Shown in pieces: positions 12,501 through 25,512 of a DNA stretch of 64,000 bases; the first letter of the stretch is position 1, and the number at the start of each line of letters is the position of its first letter. The position numbers were made by a program, and so were the translations under genes. The notes beneath the pieces are model-generated. The model saw only the letters and a program-made list of their open reading frames with translations. It had not been told where the DNA came from and did no database searches. Where the stretch lies: contig NC_134026.1 in assembly GCF_964204645.1 (NCBI RefSeq), forward strand, positions 24,508,650 to 24,572,649, written 5' to 3'. Origin of the DNA: Tubulanus polymorphus. Lineage: Eukaryota; Nemertea; Palaeonemertea; Tubulaniformes; Tubulanidae.

Positions 12501-15500
12501 AAGACTATTGACATCCCTGAAATGTAAGAGGAGTTGTCCATTAGTTTCAAGTCGAATTAGATTGAATCCAAAAAGTTCTCTGAGCTAATCATAATTTATG
12601 TAAACATATTCTATAATTCCGACAAAAATCATTTTCACTGTGTGGATATAATGCAATTACTAAAGGACTGGTTATAGTTCTATAGTGTAGTATATAATAA
12701 TAATAATGATGATAATAATAATAATAAATAATGATATAATATCATAAATAGAATGACAATATCATAAATATAACAACAAATCAAATTGATCATTGACAAT
12801 GAAATGAAGTGGAAAATCTTCAGAAAAGAGTCTGTTTTTTCCTGAAAACTGAGTGAGAATATCACTCACAGTACCGGTACTGTAACCCAAAATACTGGTA
12901 CTGTCAAAACATGACCGTAGTCTTGCTCCAGCACAATAAGTTCATTCAGTTTTCAGGTGAAACATCACATGAACAGTAAACAATCGAACATCAAATTAAC
13001 AAATAGCTCTAACAGAAAATCAGCAACGGCTGAAACATTAGTGATAACGCAGGCAGTCTAAGTTACTGCTCAGAATTTTCGCAAAAGGTAGAATCTGACC
13101 ATTGCGCATGCGTGTCTCTTGTGAGAAAAAAGCTAACTATTTTTTTCTGGCGCTGAATGTCCATATCTTTGACACAGTCTGATCGATAACAGCATACATG
13201 GACATGTACCCTCCCTAAACAAAATAGAATTGGACTAACTGCAGTAGTGCCTGTGATGAGATTGCGTGCACATATCAGTTTTCAGAAAGTTTGTGAATTT
13301 TCATTCCATTTAATCACTGTAACCTTGGAAGACATGAAAGCGATATGAATAAAGCTATTTCTAATTTTTGAATATACAGTATAGGACAGGTGTTAATGGG
13401 CAAGGGTTGATACTAGTGATTACTACACTTGATGATAATTAATGATATCTTGCTTGCAGGAGAGAGCCGAAATCAGTTTGTAATTACCGATATTACTACC
13501 TGTATTATGTTGATTTTAATGGGCTTAAGATTTCATTTTAGAACCTTAGTCCTTGAGAATGATTACTAACAAAAATTGGAATGTGCAAAAATCAAAATGA
13601 AATCTACAATCAAAATCAAGTTTATTCTCTAGAGATTGCTGAATTCATAAGTTAGGAAGGAGATATATAAGTACCGATAGACAAAAATATTAATTAATGG
13701 TTGTGAATTAATTATGATCGTATCCTTCCCTTTTTTACAGTAGCTATGGTCAGTTACCTGAATAAAATTCAATTGTACACAGAGTTGACTAAAGCTACAT
13801 GAAAATGGAAGAATACCAAGACAGAATAAGCGAGTGCAAAAGATGGATAGGATACGACTGTCTCGTGTACATGAAAGTATTACAGATATTACATTAATAC
13901 CTTGAGATGTGGTGTCGACAGACGTATTTAGCGATGTTGCGCATCAGTATTGGGTTAGAGTGAGCCCATGCGGGGAAGGTACATGTACATGTAGCATAAG
14001 ATAGGGCGGTAGATGTATTCATATTGGGATCTACAGGCTCAAACAAACATGGATCATTCTGAATTCTACAGAAATATATAGATACACAATGATTAATACA
14101 AGAGCACAGCAGAAAATTCCCGTTTAGAGTTGTCTTATTGTATTAGTTAGTATCGAAAGTTGAAAATGAATATATGAATGAATGAAATGCGCGATTAATA
14201 ACCAGTTACTCGTTACATTCTGGTATTGATGATAATGAAGTCCACACCCCATGCACGTGTAGCCTCGAAACAAAGTGCGACCAACTTTTTTTGATAAGGA
14301 AATAAAATACTGAGTTGAAGAGACCACAACAACAGACAAAAATGCCCCCCAAGTCATGTACATTAATTTCACAAACAACAGCATTAATTTTGTTGTTGCT
14401 TCATCTTTGTGACAAGGGGCACATTCTGTTTGACGTGGATTATATGTAATGTGACAATTTTTACCAGATAATCAACTCTGGCGGTGGACATAAGATGGGG
14501 CTGATAGCTCTCAGGCTAACTTTAGACAACTGCCGTACAGTTCTGGGGCTAATGGAAAGAAAATGAAACAAATGAAATAAGAGAGAAATGCATTTTAGAA
14601 AGAGGCGTGAAGTTAAAACACCACATTATCAAGTCTAAATGAAAATGTAATAAAGTGATCGAAATAACTCAATAACAACTCACAAAATCAAATGCCTGCA
14701 TGGATTACAGGGATTAAAACTATTCTACTTAAATCGATGACATTTCCAGCGCATTCTAATTATCTACGTCTTTTGAGGACAGCATGCTTAACCATGCGTG
14801 TTTAGGATTAGATTATATTTCATAAAAGCATTGGGAGGAAAGAATAGTTGAAATGTAGCCTAGCCTTGTTTCTCAAAAGTATGTCCGCTCAACGAAAAAG
14901 ATACGTACGGAGACTCTGATTCTTCTTTATCCTTGTCACTTTTTTTCTTCTTTTTCTTCTTTTCCTTTTCTTTCTTCCCTTTGCTGAGAAACCCTGGAAA
15001 ACAGAAGCACAATTGAAATTAGAACCGGCCTTTCATACTGGCTGTCGGATGCTAAGACACATAAATATGTAGAGAAAAACATCTAAGATTTGGAGACAAG
15101 TGACGGAGAGTCAATGATCAAAAACATACACAACTTAAACCATTACGCAACGGATGCATTCAAATTATATACACAGTAAAAAAAACCAGGACTTCGATGG
15201 GGAGGGAGTGAACCAATTCACAGAATTACAATTAAGAAGATTATCGAATTGGAAAACAGGTAATACAGATCTAAATGAAAAATCTATCTTGTGAAAACAA
15301 TCAGGGTTATCGTTATATAGCCTATACACGAGCATACTTGGAGGTTAATGAAGTTAAACTGTTCGCTTAACACAGGTGATTATTTACAAAAAACATTTTG
15401 AAGTTGATCCTATGATTTAACATAGAATTGGTGCAACCAGTATGTTAACTGTAATAGAGTTCATAATCCCAACTATTCAATGGATTACATTGGCATTAAA

Positions 15501-18500
15501 TCTAAATGGTGTTTGGTTAGAAAAAAATGGTTATGTACACAAATTAGTTAGATGCCTGTCCCACAAATACAATTCATGAAATACACGTTTGATTATTACA
15601 CCAACACTAGAAAATTCAGGCATAGCAGTTATTTTACTTAATCATCTAAGCACAAGGACAAAAGTTTCAAAGTGACTTTAAAAAAGCTATCCTGACTGAA
15701 AAGTATACATATTTAGGATACACAAGTGCTATGACTGAAGTTAACCGGTGTAAACCCAACACAGAAATATTTTTAGAATCATTATTCTAAGAAACCACAT
15801 CCAACCTCGACTGATGATATTGTTGTCTTTATCGTGATTATCACCACCGATTTTCAGCAGATCAAAGCTAGGCCCTTTCATTAACAAAAAAGAAAATACA
15901 GAGGAAAAATATGTTAATACCAAATTTCGAATTCGAAGAAAAAGAAATACCATCGATTTCATCACATCATAACAGTTCTAAAAGGCTGGAATATTATTTA
16001 GCGCTGATCAAGTGTGATCTCTCTAATAGAGAGCAATTCAACCTGCTAATGGATTTTCACTAATAGAAGGTATAGCTATGGCTTTCAACACTCAGATAAA
16101 CCAGAGGGGAAATCGTTCATATCAAACCTTATGTTTAACGAAAATTACAATAGCAAAGTAGAAGGAATCAGAACAGAAAAAAAAACGAAAAAATCAAACA
16201 AACAAAATATAATAGTTTTCAGAAACCCATTAGTGAAGGATAATGGTACAGTGACGGGGGTCATCAGCATCTTTCCACAGTTGCTGAAGGAAGTAAGAAT
16301 ACTCCAGTTAAATCAATAGCCCATTTCCCGAGGAACAGTGTGCGATGATACAGGTCACTCCGTTCACAATATCCTGACTAAGATTTCCTGTGCAGACCCA
16401 TAGACCTCGACCGACAAATATTAATGAGATAAAGATAATGTAACAGATTAATATTCAAAATGACAACACACAGGCTGGCACAAGCTTCCATGGCATGAGA
16501 TTCACAGTTAATTCCCACACACACACACACGCGCGCGAAATTGTGCATGAACCAAGAATCACTGGTACCAGGAATATTAATTCGATTTGATCAAACCTAG
16601 CACATCACCTTTTCCGAATACATGTACATCAATAAACAATTATCTGAACTTAAATGACGTTCGGAAAAATAACAGGAAAATGCTCTCAGGCTGGACAAAT
16701 TGAAAAATAAATTGTACAACAAGTATTACTTCATGACCAGTCAGACTGTCTTATTGTGCAAAAATGTATACAATTTGATGTGCTTTCGCAAATGATTCAA
16801 TAATTTTGACTGGAAATGAATGTAGGGACTTACAGCGGACAATCTTAAAATAAGGTGCACAAAGCCCAGCGGGTACAAAGTACAGATGCAACTGTACACC
16901 ATTTTAACGAGAGGAAAAGTGAATATAGCAAAACATAGACACATTTCAACTTTATCCATCACTCTCAACAAGCTTTCAATGCATATGTATTCAATCAACC
17001 GATGATATTTCTATCAAAGGCTTATCTAAGAAATATTAGGGCATTCATTCATCACTTTCTTTATGATTGCAACACTAGAAAAGAGGATGCTTATTATTGT
17101 GTTATAAAAGCATTTTTTTCTACAGATGCTTAAATTTTTGATACATAATCATATAGCGATAATTAAAACATCTATTCTATTAACCATAATTGAAAGTGAA
17201 CTAAATAAAGCGTGAGCAACTAAATAAATAAAGTAAATGTGTCCAGATTTTTGCATCTATTTACATCGTGAACCCCGGAGACCAGCTGGACTGCGACTCC
17301 GTTCTATAAACGGACTGAGCTTGTTCCAGTTATACTCATTATTTGTGTTGATAGGGACTTCGTCTGAAAACAAACAGACAACTTACAGTGAAGAAACATA
17401 AAAACTAGTGTGAAACATATAACCGTACATTAGTGTGATCAGTTCTGTGAGGCCACCAAAAAAATCTAACAACTCTAGCGTTAACAGCTTTTTCATAAAA
17501 TGTATACGGTACAAAAAGAATACAGCAAAGAATATGTTGAAAATGCTGGAACTACGCAAATATCATTGGAATGTAGGAAAAAATACATGTATGTTGCAAA
17601 ATTTCAATACTTTTGATTACTTGTAATTTCAAAATCATAACCTAGCACCTCAAAACTGGTATCAATGTTCTGAGAATGAAACTCGCGAATAATACACAAA
17701 TTCGATGAGAGTAATAGTAGTAATACCTGTACTTACTACTTTGGGAATATCAGGTCAACTGGTATTAATCTCAACATACAATATTGAAGAAGGTATCAAG
17801 CACTCCCTTTCACTAAATTCTTACAACCTCTAATACCAAGTACTGTACCATTCATTTATCAACTAATGTACACGTACAGACAACATATTTCAAATACCTG
17901 CATCTGCTTCCAACAGAAAGGAATTCTTCATCTAACCACTATGAATTCATGTAACTACTTACCCCCTTCTTTCCTTTGTTTATCAACTGAGACACTTTCC
18001 CTTCGTTCTTTCTTCACTTCTTGAGGAGTACCTTCATTACCGCTGCCACTTGCTGCAGTTGAAGCTTCAAACTCCTGAAAAGTGACGGGCCCTGAAAGAA
18101 ACGAATATTCTATATTTTACAAATTTCACAGAAATGTATAAATGATTTTTGAAGTTAAGTTGTCAGCTTTCTTGGCAAGGCATTGAAATGCAGGGAGGAG
18201 CAGTTGTCTGGGGGTAATACATAAATATGTATTTAGATAATCTTACCTGGCTTTTGTGTTCCTGTGGCTTTCGATTCAACGAATGTAGCAATTATTTGTT
18301 CAACTGTTAATTCGCTTCCATTCTTTTGAAACTCTTGCTGTACCTACATCAAAATATCGAGATTAGTCTCATAGACCACAAATCTTCATAAACCAAACAT
18401 CTATAACTCGAAACCGGTAACAATATATTTTTTTCATTCGGGACCCAGATCCAGTTTCTAGATTTGTATCTGAAGTTAGAATAACTTTGTCAAATTTATA

Positions 18501-20531
18501 TAAATAACAGTTGTCAACTTTTTAGTAAGTTGCACTTGTGGAGCACGGCCCATATATCATACATATGGATAAATCCATACCTGGCCTAAGGCTTCAAAGC
18601 CCTGTTCCCAAGCTTTAGTATAAGTATCAACAAAATCTTTCATTTGTTGTAAATGTGTTTCCTCTTCCTCCTGAAAATGCTGGGAAAGAAAAAAAAACTT
18701 CATCTTTTTAAAGAATTCTCCACTAGGAAGATGATTTCAATCTTTGACTGCGCGATAAAAATAATGGAGAATAATAGCACAAAATGTTAGAACTGGACCA
18801 TATGTTACACCTACTTTACATGATTCAGTCATCTTTCTTTCAAAATCATCTCGAACATTTCCATACTTTTCCACATAATATTTGTACTCATCAGCTGCAA
18901 ACAAGAGCCACTTAAGTTCTAAACAAGAGTCATATACTAACTAGTCGACAACTCATTGAATCAATGCCGTCTTTACGATAGACCGAAAATAAACTACCGG
19001 CAGGAAGGAACTTACTAGCTTTTTTAAATTTGGCTTCAGCTTTTTCAAGATCTTTCTGTTGGGCATTTTCTCTCTTCAATCGTTCAAGTTCATTACCTCT
19101 GACATTATATATTTCTTTACTCTGAAAAAAAAAATTCAGGTACTTTTTTATTTTTTTCTGACGGGTGGACAAGTTGAATTATATTCATCCCATTTGATAT
19201 GGATACTGTCAATACATCTTGTGTAGGCCTATATTCTTATTTCTAGTACCTTATGTAGACCAGCAGTTATTTGTTGTATTGACTGCACTGTTTCCAGGGT
19301 ACTGCTCTCTTTTAACTGAAATCAATACAGGAATGAATTATTCAAATGCATAACAGCTTATATGCCAAGTATTTTATCAGCACTTAATCCACTTCAAAAA
19401 AAGAGAAATAATGGGTTCCCCTTTTTTAAGGCCAAAGATTCATTCAAACAATCTAATAGTTGGCCTTATAATATCAAATCTTAATTAACAAAATAAATAA
19501 AAGCTTGTTCTATCTCCTCAGCCAGAATAAATAATTTCAGTATTTCTCACCAGTTTATGTCGCTTGTGTTGATCTTCGGAATATCGATGTACGTCTTTTA
19601 ATAAATCCTGCCATCGGTGAACTAGCTGTAAATGTAGACTCGATAACTTCTCAACCAGAGTCCGTAGGATCGGCCAAAATGTGGAAAAAGTCCTAAAATC
19701 AAAAATACATTTTAACATATTATACCGGATACAACTTATTTTTAATATAGAATTTATTATACACCAGTATTCATTGATCAACATTACCCCAATTGACTGA
19801 AATTTCCTGTTTGTTTTGCAAGTTTACTCAATAGCCGTGAATAATTCTCTTCTATGCTACAACTACAAAATACATAATATTTTGCATCTAAACTTTACAG
19901 ATCGAATAATTTTCAGCAGCAGAAATAGAATAATGACATGTATTTTGTACCTTTCTCTCAAGAAATCAGCAAATTCTAAACTGGACTTATGCCCATATTT
20001 CATATTATGGTACAGAACATCAAATCCATTATTTTTCTCCCCCTGAAATAAAAAGAATAATGTTTGATGCTTGTATACTTTCTATATCCAAAACAAGGAT
20101 AGAAATATTGTTTTAAACTACTCGTTAGATTATTTATTATATTACTAACTAATCAAACAAAAGAATTTCCTAAATTAATCTAATCATTGAGTATGAAATC
20201 ACACCCTTCCAACCGCAATTACCACATCAGGGACAAAAGGTAAATTTTCAGGGACACAACAAGGAAAAATGAAGAATTAAAACAATTTTCAGAGGGACAG
20301 TACAAATTGGTTCAGGGACAGCAATAGATTTCCATAGCATAAAACAGGACGCAATGAGGTATTTTCTGGGACTGTCCCTGATAATCGGGGACAGTTGGCT
20401 GTCCTGACAATCAAAGAACAGTTGGCAGCTCTGTAAAATTAATCAACTTCTCATCAATTTGTTTATAAATTCATACTGAGCTGAGAAACATCAATGAAGA
20501 TAACCACAGGTTCTCACAGATCCTTCACAAC

Positions 20532-20607
<76 letters not shown>

Positions 20608-21257
20608 AATGATGAAGGCCCTTCTCTAGCAGGCAGCCAATGTATGCATGTGTCTACTAGTTGAGAAATACTTGTTTCAATCCTTCAATTATTGTATAGG
20701 TTAATACAGGAAAGCTAGCTAGGAGCAGGGCTCAATTTCACGAAGGAAATAATGATGTCGCTATAATACATAAGTTGCTATATAAGTTGCTATAATACAG
20801 CTAGGTCTACTCTACTATTTCCAGGCTATGTGTATTGCCATTCATGACTTTATTGAGTAGGTCCAGTTCTTTATGCATTATTGCATTATTCAGTTATTAC
20901 TCATTCTTCTACTGTCGTGTCTCGACTCCTGTCGTGGTGAAGATGTCATACGAACAATCCTATACGGTTAATTAAACCAAGATCCCAGCGAACAAACAAA
21001 CATACACATTCGTTCGTTGATGCAATTGCGTGGTTTTGTCTTGGATTGGCTCCTACATTTGTTTGAATTTTTTAGGAATAACGTCAACGAGAGTGTATTC
21101 ATGATTTTTCTTTTGATGCAAACGCACAGAAATAGGCACTAAATGTACTGTTTTTTTTTAGTACGCATGATACTTAGACCTATGTAGACTATGAAGTTAA
21201 AGCGTACGGTGGAGAAAATAAAATACTTACCCAGAAATTTTCTGAGAAAATTGTCAT
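9533..21257 (-). CDS. FCHO2: F-BAR domain only protein (FCHO1/FCHO2 orthologue)
   Basis: Coding exons in transcript order: 21257-21231, 20042-19951, 19863-19788, 19692-19551, 19315-19250, 19121-19016, 18894-18815, 18679-18581, 18343-18247, 18091-17963, 14993-14909, 12516-12495, 12409-12343, 12265-12230, 12133-11997, 11913-11837, 11715-11510, 11430-11291, 11204-10993, 10909-10754, 10474-10342, 10256-10054, 9935-9706, 9576-9533. The product is about 886 residues, the usual family length. It starts MTIFSENFW; the F-BAR (about 1-270) includes [13 protein letters not shown]. The linker carries a lysine-rich run and the EGYSI motif. A C-terminal muHD follows from about 590, with [25 protein letters not shown] and GYRLSL. 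Family role: nucleates clathrin-coated pits through membrane bending and AP2/Eps15 binding. Exon 3 appears to carry one extra base. Confidence 0.93.
12495..12516 (-). other. 22-nt FCHO microexon
   Basis: On the minus strand an AG precedes GGATGTCAATAG and a GTGAGT donor follows GAGAGG. The exon encodes only DVNSLER plus a split proline codon. It joins the lysine-rich exon (14909-14993) in frame to the exon at 12343-12409. It sits after a 2.4-kb intron and would be missed by most gene finders. Confidence 0.8.
16516..16537. repeat. (CA)n followed by (CG)n microsatellite
   Basis: A CA run of about 15 nt changes directly into GCGCGCG. It lies in the intron at 14994-17962 of FCHO and has no other visible content. 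Confidence 0.9.
17265..17363 (-). other. Candidate alternative FCHO cassette exon
   Basis: On the minus strand a pyrimidine-rich TTTTCAG precedes a 99-nt stretch without stops that ends CGAT before GTAAAT. It is symmetric in phase 1, so inclusion keeps the FCHO frame and adds 33 residues rich in Asn, Ser and Arg (including [11 protein letters not shown]). It lies between the exons at 18091-17963 and 14993-14909. If the donor is not used, the frame ends at a TAG two codons later. No family similarity supports it, so it may be a lineage-specific or chance exon. Confidence 0.4.
20226..20436. repeat. Cluster of GGGACAG words in FCHO intron 1
   Basis: The word CAGGGACA or a close variant recurs at least five times, and the inverted form CTGTCCCTG and two CAGTTGG words occur near the right end. 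The order suggests the remnant of an internally repetitive transposon, but I cannot name it. Confidence 0.4.
20532..20607. repeat. (TGA)n microsatellite, about 25 units
   Basis: A perfect trinucleotide array of 76 nt lies inside the first FCHO intron, about 0.5 kb upstream of exon 2 in the sense of that gene. It is likely length-polymorphic. Confidence 0.97.
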
Positions 21258-21426
21258 TTTTGAATCATACACCCATCAACAAGATGGAGCCCAGTCTAAA
21301 TTAGTCTCTACGGCTATGGTTTTGTGCCAAGTTACTATACAGAGAGTGCAGAGTGGCTACTGATTGCCACAATAGTAGAGATTATATTCATTTCCTAGGC
21401 GCTAGATGTCGCTAGTGGTTGGCAAG
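21258..21426. promoter_or_regulatory. Divergent FCHO / RCHY1 promoter interval
   Basis: The start codons of FCHO (minus strand) and RCHY1 (plus strand) are separated by only 169 bp, so both 5' UTRs and core promoters must lie here or overlap neighbouring coding sequence. I see no TATA box at a sensible distance for either gene. Shared bidirectional transcription is inferred from spacing. Confidence 0.6.
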
Positions 21427-23205
21427 ATGTCTGCCTCCACTGAAAAAAATTCTTCTTTTGGCTGTGAACATTACAAACGAAAATGTAGCCTAGTGGTGAG
21501 TCGATTTAAACCCAAATTATCTCTCTCGATTTCATATTGTTCTCTTTGATTTAAAGTAAATTTGAAAAAGGTCTTTTGGTTATTTGTAACGTGTTTTAGT
21601 GATAAATCAATAACAACCCACTGTCATGTCAACAGAAGTAACGCTAATTACCGAAAAAGGTCGTTTTCATCGTTGTCGGGTGGATTGATTTTTGAGTTTT
21701 CGTTTTATTGGTGATATATATGCTGTTAAATACTGCCAAATGTAAATTTAGGATTGTGTTAATGACCATTTAATGGTACTGTATGTAGCCTTATTTGTAA
21801 AAGTATAAAGAAACATAGTCCGAATACCAGTCAGTGGTTGTTACGGTTCCCGTGGAACGACGGCTAGGTACTAGACTAAAAGAAACAGTGCAGTTTTACT
21901 TGACTGATTTTTCCAGGCACCGTGTTGTGGACGGACATACCCTTGTCGCATATGTCACAATGATGAAGAAGATCATGAGCTAGATAGAAAGCATGTTGAA
22001 GAAGTTGTGTGTGGTGATGAAAAATGCAAAAAGCGGCAAATGGTAATAAGCAGCACTTAGATCAGACCTTAGCACTTAGATATTTCTCTTACCTTAAGTT
22101 TGAAATGAATTATTTAGGCCTATAGTAAGTTTTTGCTATAATTTATCATAGGCTATTCAAATGAATTCAACAAATTTCAGAAGTTAAATTTTCTATTTCA
22201 GATCCAAAAAACTTGTCAGGAATGTGGTATTATCTTCGGAAATTACTTCTGCTCTGTTTGTCGGTTGTTTGACGATGTTGACAAACAACAATTTCACTGT
22301 GATGGTTGTGGAATATGTCGTATAGGTGGCAAGGATAACTATTTCCACTGTATTAAATGTGACGTATGTCTTCACAATAACCTGAAAGAAAAACATAAGG
22401 TGAATATTGGTAAATCAGTTGATTGAGATGACATTTTTAACAAAGATGAATGCTTTTTATTTCGATTTTGAAATAATTTCAGTGCGTGGAGAAGGCATCT
22501 AGAAATAATTGTCCGGTATGTTTAGAAGATTTGCATACATCAAGAGAAGAGTGTAGTGTTCTTCCTTGTGGGCATCTTCTGCACAGGTGTGTTTCTATTC
22601 GACTGTAAAGATTACCCAACAACAGCATGATCTTAATACAATTCATGTGTTACAACAAATACTGAGTTTTAATGTTTTCGTTTCAGGCAATGTATGCACA
22701 ACATGCTCAAATCATGGTACGTATAGTAAACAATATCAAAAGCACTTGAGTTTGTATTGTTCTTTGTTTTGTCGATTCTTATGGGTTGATTTTTCAGTAA
22801 TTTTGGATGTGCAGTCTGTGGACAGTCTATGGTCGATATGAAAACTGTCTGGGAACAAATGGATGACGAAATTGAAAGTACACCCATGCCTGATGAATAT
22901 AAAGATCTTCATGTACAAATTCTCTGTAAAGATTGTCACAAGGTGAAAAAAGAAATGGTGCATTTTAGCAACCGAGTCTGTTAATTGTGAAGTAACAATG
23001 GAAAAGTATCTTTTATAGGAGAGTAAGGTACTCTTCCATGTAGTGGGATTAAAGTGCAAAGAATGTGGATCATACAATTCATGCAGAGCTGCTGAACCAA
23101 ATGATGGTAAATATTTGTAACTTTCAAATCGCTTTTGTTTTACACAGAAATGTTGTTCTAGTGAACTGATTCTTTTTCTTTACAGAGAAAGAGGAGTCGA
23201 GATAA
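21427..23205 (+). CDS. RCHY1: RING finger and CHY zinc finger protein 1 (Pirh2)
   Basis: The exons are 21427-21495, 21917-22042, 22202-22399, 22483-22586, 22687-22716, 22798-22942, 23019-23106 and 23186-23205, giving 259 residues, close to the family's usual 261. The order is a CHY zinc finger (GCEHYKRKC, CCGRTYPCRICH, H-E), a CTCHY finger (FHCDGCGICR, YFHCIKCDVC), a RING-H2 (CPVCLEDL, LPCGHLLH, CAVC) and a C-terminal zinc ribbon (CKDCHK, LKCKECGSYNSC). Every zinc ligand I expect is present. In vertebrates this E3 ubiquitin ligase targets p53 and other substrates in the nucleus and cytoplasm. One exon is only 30 nt. The gene faces FCHO head to head. Confidence 0.95.
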
Positions 23206-23525
23206 CATTGGATTCTACCAATGTCTTAATGAGATTGGTGTGTCTTCCTTTCAAATGAACAAGGTTTTCCTAAGTTTGATTATTTTCGCAAACTGGATAA
23301 TCCCATATTTTAGATTTCTCTTCGTTGCCTCTGATCGGGTTAAACGGTCACAACAACTAAAATTTGTCATGATTTTTGGCAGATGTGTTAAAAGGTTTTA
23401 TTTTCTTCAAAAGTGTATTTTTATTGCTTGTAGCTAAGTAGACAACTAAGTAGAAAATTATGAATGGAAAATGTAAATAGAAAATTGCCTATTGTTCATG
23501 TGTTGAGAATTTTTGTTGATTTATT

Positions 23526-23531
23526 ATTAAA
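23526..23531 (+). terminator. Probable RCHY1 polyadenylation signal (ATTAAA)
   Basis: ATTAAA lies 321 nt after the RCHY1 stop codon and 230 nt before the CBR4 start. It is the best-placed polyadenylation hexamer in the gap. The 3' end itself cannot be seen. Confidence 0.45.
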
Positions 23532-23762
23532 GATTCTCGCTTCCTATCAAACATATGTTGGTTTTCCGTTTATTTTTGTTGTGGCTCAAGTCCTAGGTCG
23601 GTTTGAAACCGTTTCTTAGTGCATTCATATATGTACCGGTTTATGGACGTTGTGTCTGGCCGCTGCGTCCATATTCCTTCTAGGGCAAGTGAGGACGGCA
23701 ACCAATCTAACTAATGGCGTTCACCGTTCTATGAAAATAATATTTACGATTGGTAGAATATT

Positions 23763-25199
23763 ATGGATAAAGTATGCGCTGTCTTTGGGGGATCTCGCGG
23801 AATTGGCAAGGCAATAGTAAAAGACTTTATGAATGAAGGCTATAAAGTAGCTGTCATATCCCGTAACTTGGAAACAATCGAAAAAACCGTCAGTGAACTG
23901 CAAGAGTTAGGTATGTCGTACTAAGTATCGAAACAAACCCACTAAAATATCTATTGTAAATCTATAACTAGACAAAAATGTGATCTTTTTAGTCAATGGA
24001 AAAGATGTAGTTCATGGAGAAGTTTGTGATATATCAAAGGAAGATATGATTCATAAATCGATTTCAAATATAAACAAGAAATGGGGAAATATTGATGTCC
24101 TGGTAAATTCTGCTGGTCAGTAGTATTGTTTTGATGTATTCTACATATCTCTACACTTCAAGCTCTTGGAGAATTTATTGATAATTAATTTAGATGATGA
24201 AATTTTTGCATTAATGCAAACATTTTCATTGCAGGTATCAATCAGGATAATTTGCTATTGAAAACTGATCTGAGCGATATGAATGAAATCCTTCAAACCA
24301 ATCTTGTGGGACCGATGTTGACATCAAAGATAGTTTTAAGGGGAATGTTACAAAAAAAGCATGGCACTATTATAAATATAGGTAAATACCATCAGTTTTA
24401 ACATACACGCCTGCATTGCAATTCAATTTATTTCTATCCTACTTCCAATATACAACTATATTTTTTGGGGAACTTTAGATGAGTATAAGTTGATTTTCTT
24501 TTATAGGTAGTATTGTTGCTAATACCGGAAATATTGGTCAGTGCGCATACAGTTCATCTAAAGCCGGTTTGATAGGATTAACTAAGAGTTTAGCTAAGGA
24601 GGTCGCATCACGTGGAATAACTGTGAATCTTGTAGCTCCAGGTAATAAAGATCTTCAACGAGAAAGATTGTTTAGGTCGAACCAATTCAGTATTAAGTTG
24701 TATAAAACTTTGTTCTTATATCATTAAATACTAACAGATTTACCGAATGAGAACATTCTTAAAATGTTTTTAAAAAGGTATAATGATATAACTGTTATGA
24801 TTGAATTTGCTGGTCCCATATTTGTTGTACCAATGTTCTATTTGTTACACCAAAATTCATAAAGACTAGAATTTTTGGTTATGGGAATTCAACATTTTCT
24901 GAATTCTGTTGCAGGTTATATATCTACTGATATGACAGCTGAAATGCAAAAGATAGGGCCTGCTAAATTAGCTATCCCTATGAAACGCTTTGGTAATCCA
25001 GAAGAGATTGCACAGACTGTTAGTTTTCTTGTTAAAGCACGATACATTACTGGACAGGTAAACCCAGTTTCATTGAACGGAATATTCTCTTTATTTACAT
25101 TGGTAATTATAAGTTCATTACATATGAATTTGATTTACAGCAGAGATGTATTATTTACAGGTGATAACAGTCGATGGTGGTCTAACACTCAGTGTTTGA
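23763..25199 (+). CDS. CBR4: Carbonyl reductase family member 4 (SDR)
   Basis: The exons are 23763-23910, 23993-24115, 24235-24381, 24507-24641, 24915-25057 and 25161-25199, giving 244 residues (human CBR4 has 237). The protein opens [18 protein letters not shown], which is the NADP(H)-binding TGxxxGxG-type loop, and carries the NSAG motif. The catalytic Ser141, Tyr154 and Lys158 (YSSSK) lie in order, and it ends VDGGLTLSV. In mammals CBR4 is the beta subunit of mitochondrial 3-ketoacyl-ACP reductase with HSD17B8. The start is conserved with vertebrates. The final exon encodes only 12 residues and the stop. Confidence 0.95.
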
Positions 25200-25512
25200 T
25201 CAGTACGCAATATATCAGTGTAAGTCAAAGTTCATTAATTGAAATGTAATTTAACTGTTGATTGAAGTTACTTTCATCGTGTTAAGTACTCTGAAAATAA
25301 GTCAGGGGATTGCTGCTTGTATTTGAATAAGTTAAGTCAACATTCTCCGAAACTTTTCATGATTGCTTGTCAAACGAGATTATTTTTCATTCATTGTGAT
25401 GTATCATTTAGACAGCTAAGGATCTCCTTGTCTCCGAAACAGGTTCTCTGTCTTACTAGCTGCCATTATGAGTATATTTTCTTGGTTCACAGATTTGTAT
25501 GATACCTTGTTG
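25200..25512. other. Shared 3' interval of convergent CBR4 and the unnamed minus-strand gene
   Basis: The two stop codons are 313 bp apart on opposite strands, so the 3' UTRs probably abut or overlap. I see no perfect AATAAA in either sense inside the interval. Confidence 0.5.

Noticed and set aside
20532-20607. Possible CRISPR-like or coding Asp/Met repeat
   Set aside because: It is a plain TGA trinucleotide microsatellite within an intron, without spacers or an open frame linked to exons.
24875-25249. 124-residue open frame overlapping CBR4
   Set aside because: It is CBR4 exon 5 read through into both flanking introns; the splice sites at 24915 and 25057 fit the family.
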